Below are positions 60,995-64,000 of a stretch of DNA of 64,000 bases, in pieces. The position numbers and the translations under genes were made by a program. The notes below the pieces were generated by a model that was given only the letters and a program-made list of their open reading frames with translations, was not told where the DNA came from and searched no databases. The DNA is taken from contig NZ_JAUCZC010000012.1 of NCBI RefSeq assembly GCF_030373265.1, forward strand, positions 48,642 to 112,641. The letters are read 5' to 3'. Numbering within the stretch: position 1 is the stretch's first letter; the number at the start of each line of letters is the position of its first letter. Source of the DNA: Blastomonas sp. GTDB taxonomy: Bacteria; Pseudomonadota; Alphaproteobacteria; Sphingomonadales; Sphingomonadaceae.

Positions 60995-61726
60995 ATGCGT
61001 GCTCCCAACATCATCGGCCTCGCCCGGCGCCTGATCTGGCTCGCCATCTTCGCGTTCGCGCTGGTGGTGCTGTTCGCCTGGCTGAAACCCGGACGCGAGG
61101 ACATGCCCTGGACGCCGCTGTCGCTCAGCGAACCCATCGGGATGTCCACCGGGCGCAAGATCGTGCAGCTGTCCGAAGATCGCGACCAGTGCCTTGCGCT
61201 GCTCGAGACCTCTGGACTCGATTTCACCCCGTCCGAACCGTTCGGCGCGGACCAGTGCCGGGTCGACAATGCGGTGCGCGCGTCGTCGGGTCAGGAGCTG
61301 CTTCCGCTTGCCCCCGCCTCGGTCGCGCCGTCGTGCCCGATGATGACCGGCCTGCTGATCTGGCAGGCGCAGGTGGTCCAGCCGCAGGCGCAGGAGATCC
61401 TGGGCAGCCGGGTCAGCCGGATCGAGACCTTCGGCAGTTACTCGTGTCGCCGGATGTATAGCCGCAGCGAGGGATCCTGGAGCGAACACGCCACGGCGAA
61501 TGCGCTCGATGTCAGCGGCTTCGTGCTCGAGGACGGCCGCCGCATCTCGGTGCTGGGCGACTGGTTCGGTGGCGATGAAAAGGCGCTGTTCCTCAAGCGC
61601 GTGCGCGATGGCGCGTGCGACGTCTTCTCGACCACGCTGTCGCCCGACTACAACGCCGCGCACGCAGACCACTTCCATTTCGACTTGGCTGATCGCGGGG
61701 CGATGGGCTGGAGCGCGTGCCGCTGA
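60995..61726 (+). CDS. Extensin-like family protein, membrane-anchored
   Basis: A 243-residue protein with one N-terminal helix (LIWLAIFAFALVVLFAWL) and an extensin-like C-terminal domain. Diagnostic segments are IETFGSYSCRRM, WSEHATANALDVSGFVLEDG and HADHFHFDLADRG. The His/Asp/His arrangement resembles D-Ala-D-Ala-cleaving peptidases of the LAS type, suggesting a role in peptidoglycan. Four or five cysteines (CLALL, CRVDN, CPMM, SCRR, GACDVF) could form periplasmic disulfides. Confidence 0.87.
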   Translation: MRAPNIIGLARRLIWLAIFAFALVVLFAWLKPGREDMPWTPLSLSEPIGMSTGRKIVQLSEDRDQCLALLETSGLDFTPSEPFGADQCRVDNAVRASSGQELLPLAPASVAPSCPMMTGLLIWQAQVVQPQAQEILGSRVSRIETFGSYSCRRMYSRSEGSWSEHATANALDVSGFVLEDGRRISVLGDWFGGDEKALFLKRVRDGACDVFSTTLSPDYNAAHADHFHFDLADRGAMGWSACR

Positions 61727-61729
61727 TCG

Positions 61730-62401
61730 TTACTCGCGTCCGGCGCGGATCGCGGCCCCTGCGGCGATCGGGCAGATGACGGTGAGCAAAAGGCTGGCGG
61801 CGGCGAGTAGCAGCAGACCGTTCTGGCTACCGGGGGCGAGACTGCCCGCGCCGAAGATCAGCAACGGCACCGCGAGCGGCAGCAGCAGCAGCCCGCCCAG
61901 CGCCGCACCATGGCGCAGGCCTGCGGTCAGCGAGGCGATCATGACGCCCAGAGCCGCTAGCGCGGGAGTCGCGCAGGCAAGGCCGATCTCGATGGTCAGC
62001 AGCTGCTCAGATGTCTGGCCCAAAAGCCCTGCCGAAATGACCGCCGCCAGCATCAAGGGCGGACCGAAGCTCAGCCAGTGACCGATGGTCTTCGCCAGAG
62101 CGATCAGCTCTTCGGAGAGGCCGCGCACGACATACTGGTCGATCATCCCCTGGTCGACATCCGCCTGCACCAGCCGGTCGATCGGCAGGATGCTTGCGAG
62201 CAACGCCGCGACCCAGATCACACCGCCCCCGGTGCGCCCGAGCAACTGCACATCGGGCCCGACCGCGAACGGATAGATCGTCGCCACCGCGAGGAAGAAG
62301 ATGATCGGCATGATGAACCCGGCCGAGCCGCGCGTTCCACCGCCCAGGCCAAAGGCCAGCATCAGCTCGCGCCGGATCAGCGTGCCCAATGCGCCGATCA
62401 T
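61730..62401 (-). CDS. ccmB: Heme exporter membrane subunit CcmB
   Basis: A 223-residue protein with six membrane helices and CcmB landmarks: [12 protein letters not shown], the conserved LADQ-like region here reading [17 protein letters not shown], and [20 protein letters not shown]. It forms the membrane part of the CcmAB transporter of cytochrome c maturation system I. The start overlaps the ccmA stop by four bases (ATGA). Confidence 0.93.
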   Translation of the reverse strand: MIGALGTLIRRELMLAFGLGGGTRGSAGFIMPIIFFLAVATIYPFAVGPDVQLLGRTGGGVIWVAALLASILPIDRLVQADVDQGMIDQYVVRGLSEELIALAKTIGHWLSFGPPLMLAAVISAGLLGQTSEQLLTIEIGLACATPALAALGVMIASLTAGLRHGAALGGLLLLPLAVPLLIFGAGSLAPGSQNGLLLLAAASLLLTVICPIAAGAAIRAGRE

Positions 62402-63042
62402 GCGGGCTCATCCAAAACGGCGGGTACGAACGCGGCGAGCGGCAGCGTCTGCGCGCCCTCCAGCGGCAGCGGCTGATGCGATGCGGCGAGCACGATGCCG
62501 CCGTTCGCGCGGTGCGCCGCCATCAGCCCGCCCAATCGCTCGATCGAGGCGGTGTCCAAACCGTTGGCCGGCTCGTCGAGCAGCCAGATGGCCGCGCGCG
62601 ACAGGCTGATCCGCGCGAGCAACGCGCGCTTGCGCTGGCCGGTCGAGAGAAACCGCACCGGAACATCGGCAAGATGGGCCATGTCCACCGCGGCCAGGGC
62701 GCCGGCGATGGCGGCGTCGGCACTGCCATCGAGCTGCGTCCAGTGCGCCAGCGCACGGCCAAGCGGTTGCCCCTGATCCAGCGCCACCTTTTCATCGGCC
62801 AGCGCCATCCGCCCCGTGGCCTTCACCGCGCCGGCATAGGCCGGAAGCAGCCCGGCAAGCACGCGGATAAGGCTGGATTTGCCCAGGCCATTGGGGCCGG
62901 TGACATGGAGCGCCTCGCCAGCCGCAAGCGCGAACGACACGCCGCGAAACAGCATCCGGCCGCCGCGCACACAGGCAAGCCCGGTGCATTCCAGCGCCGC
63001 GTCCGCGTCAAAGCCCTTGGTTTGTGCAGCATCTTGCGCCAT
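62398..63042 (-). CDS. ccmA: Heme exporter ATP-binding subunit CcmA
   Basis: A 214-residue ABC ATPase. Walker A is [16 protein letters not shown], the signature region is [14 protein letters not shown] (the family's degenerate LSxGQxxR form), and Walker B is [12 protein letters not shown]. It pairs with CcmB and uses ATP to release holo-CcmE in cytochrome c maturation. The ATG at 63040-63042 gives a standard length; the upstream extension runs into the divergent pterin dehydratase gene. Confidence 0.93.
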   Translation of the reverse strand: MAQDAAQTKGFDADAALECTGLACVRGGRMLFRGVSFALAAGEALHVTGPNGLGKSSLIRVLAGLLPAYAGAVKATGRMALADEKVALDQGQPLGRALAHWTQLDGSADAAIAGALAAVDMAHLADVPVRFLSTGQRKRALLARISLSRAAIWLLDEPANGLDTASIERLGGLMAAHRANGGIVLAASHQPLPLEGAQTLPLAAFVPAVLDEPA

Positions 63043-63093
63043 CTGCACCGCGATAGGCGCAATTGCCGCCCGCTGCCAAGAGGAGACGAACCG

Positions 63094-63381
63094 ATGGTCA
63101 CCAAACTGACCGACATCGAACGCACCACCGCCTTTGCCGCCCTGCCCGAATGGACGCCAGAGCCGGTGCGCGACGGGCTCACCCGCACCTTCAAGTTTAC
63201 CGATTTCGTCGAGGCGTTCGGCTTCATGACCCGCGTCGCGATCCTGGCCGAAAAGGCCGATCACCACCCCGAATGGTCGAATGTCTACAGCCGGGTCGAA
63301 ATCCTGCTGACCACGCACGATGCGGGCGGGCTTTCGCAGCGCGATATCGACCTTGCGACCCAGATCGACGCGCTGATCTGA
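63094..63381 (+). CDS. 4a-hydroxytetrahydrobiopterin dehydratase
   Basis: A 95-residue PCD/DCoH-type protein. The conserved motif [27 protein letters not shown] includes the catalytic His pair and Trp. It recycles the pterin cofactor of aromatic amino acid hydroxylases, or serves molybdopterin-related roles where no hydroxylase exists. A good AGAGGAGA ribosome-binding site precedes the ATG. It is divergent from ccmA across 51 bp. Confidence 0.93.
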   Translation: MVTKLTDIERTTAFAALPEWTPEPVRDGLTRTFKFTDFVEAFGFMTRVAILAEKADHHPEWSNVYSRVEILLTTHDAGGLSQRDIDLATQIDALI

Positions 63382-63495
63382 CGTCCTGATCTGCTCTCTC
63401 CGGCGCCCATTGTGCAGGTCGCCTGCTCGCTATACGGTATGCGTCCGACCGATCCCGCATGAACGGGGCGGCGCGCCAAAGTGGAGAGAGAGCAT

Positions 63496-64000
63496 ATGGC
63501 AGACGACACCCCCAATCTGGTCGAAGAGGCAGCGCAGTCCACCACCGCGCTGGGGCCGTTGATGGGGCTGGCGCGGGAGGATTTCGTCGGCGCGATCGGG
63601 CTGCTGCTGCGCGAGACCGCCAGCGACCCGGCGCGCACCATGCGCCACGCCCAGTCGTTTTCGGAAGACGTCGTCAAGATCATGATGGGCCAGTCGGAGC
63701 TTTCGCCCGACCCCAAGGACAAGCGCTTCATGGACCCGGCGTGGCGGTTCAATCCGTTCTTTCGCGCCGGTGCTCAATATTACATGGCCGTGCAAAAGGG
63801 CATGAAGAGCTGGATCGACGAGCTTGAGCTCGACGCGCTCGAGCGCGACCGCGCCAACTTCATCTCGGCGATCATAATCGATGCGCTGGCCCCCACCAAC
63901 ACGCTGCTCGGCAACCCGATGGCGCAGAAGCGGATCGTCGATTCGGGCGGGCTGTCGCTGCTCAAGGGGCTGAAGAACGCCTATAACGACATGGTCTACA
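63496..64000 (+). CDS. N-terminal part of a second PHA synthase (partial)
   Basis: The first 168 codons are visible before the right edge. The segment DKRFMDPAWRFNPFFRAGAQ and later DALAPTNTLLGNPMAQKRIV and GGLSLLKGLKNAYNDM match the PhaC N-terminal domain. It differs clearly from the synthase at 26663 and has a different N-terminal extension. The catalytic cysteine lies outside the window. The GGAGAGAGAG ribosome-binding site supports the ATG. A half-match to the PhaR-like motif (ATTGTGCAGG, 63409-63418) is present about 80 bp upstream. Confidence 0.85.
   Translation, partial: MADDTPNLVEEAAQSTTALGPLMGLAREDFVGAIGLLLRETASDPARTMRHAQSFSEDVVKIMMGQSELSPDPKDKRFMDPAWRFNPFFRAGAQYYMAVQKGMKSWIDELELDALERDRANFISAIIIDALAPTNTLLGNPMAQKRIVDSGGLSLLKGLKNAYNDMVY

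Overview
The window is GC-rich DNA from an alphaproteobacterium, most likely a member of the Sphingomonadaceae (family-level inference). The reasons are a sphingomonad-style XrtA/EpsI exopolysaccharide locus, an alphaproteobacterial glutamate-cysteine ligase, PHA synthase with phasin, a large TonB-dependent receptor, and palindromic intergenic repeats of types common in sphingomonads. It carries about 52 intact genes, two genes cut by the window edges and one gene fragment. I found no rRNA, tRNA, CRISPR array or IS element.

Layout. 1-4.3 kb: end of an NDUFA9-like gene, a TetR regulator divergent from a putative metal-dependent helical hydrolase, recR, fmt and truA. 4.4-17.3 kb: one minus-strand operon of ten genes for XrtA-linked exopolysaccharide (export lipoprotein, chain-length protein, tyrosine autokinase, beta-barrel protein, ATPase, deacetylase, FemAB-like protein, glycosyltransferase, exosortase A fused to EpsI, amidotransferase). 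17.4-26.4 kb: a repeat-rich spacer, a MerA/Lpd-like flavoprotein divergent from a four-cysteine ArsM-type arsenite methyltransferase, an SDR enzyme, crotonase, HCCA-isomerase-like and GST enzymes, a winged-helix regulator and an AlaC-type aminotransferase. 26.6-29.6 kb: phaC and a phasin with a strong candidate PhaR-controlled promoter. 29.7-34.0 kb: a visibly AT-richer accessory island with a TIKI/TraB-like membrane protein, an L,D-transpeptidase, a shard of an ABC permease gene and two genes of unknown function.

34.0-38.1 kb: the FtsX-like permease/ATPase pair divergent from the GDSL esterase tesA. 38.2-42.0 kb: TonB-dependent receptor plus exported tyrosine phosphatase. 42.1-45.3 kb: tandem universal stress protein and a kynureninase/hydrolase pair. 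45.4-52.8 kb: tamB, tamA and bpt. 53.2-57.5 kb: threonine dehydratase, a beta-hydroxyacid dehydrogenase, an exported amidohydrolase and a small secreted protein with its own terminator. 57.9-64 kb: rsmE, gshA, a small membrane protein, an extensin-like protein, ccmAB, pterin dehydratase and the start of a second PHA synthase.

The most unusual observations are: (1) a perfect 31-bp inverted repeat of the intergenic-repeat type sitting in frame inside fmt and adding roughly 45 residues near the tRNA-binding C-terminal domain; (2) nested palindrome-within-palindrome repeats that recur with the same architecture; (3) an accessory island containing a 213-bp diverged shard of the neighbouring ABC permease gene; (4) a duplicated 16-bp operator bracketing the phasin promoter.
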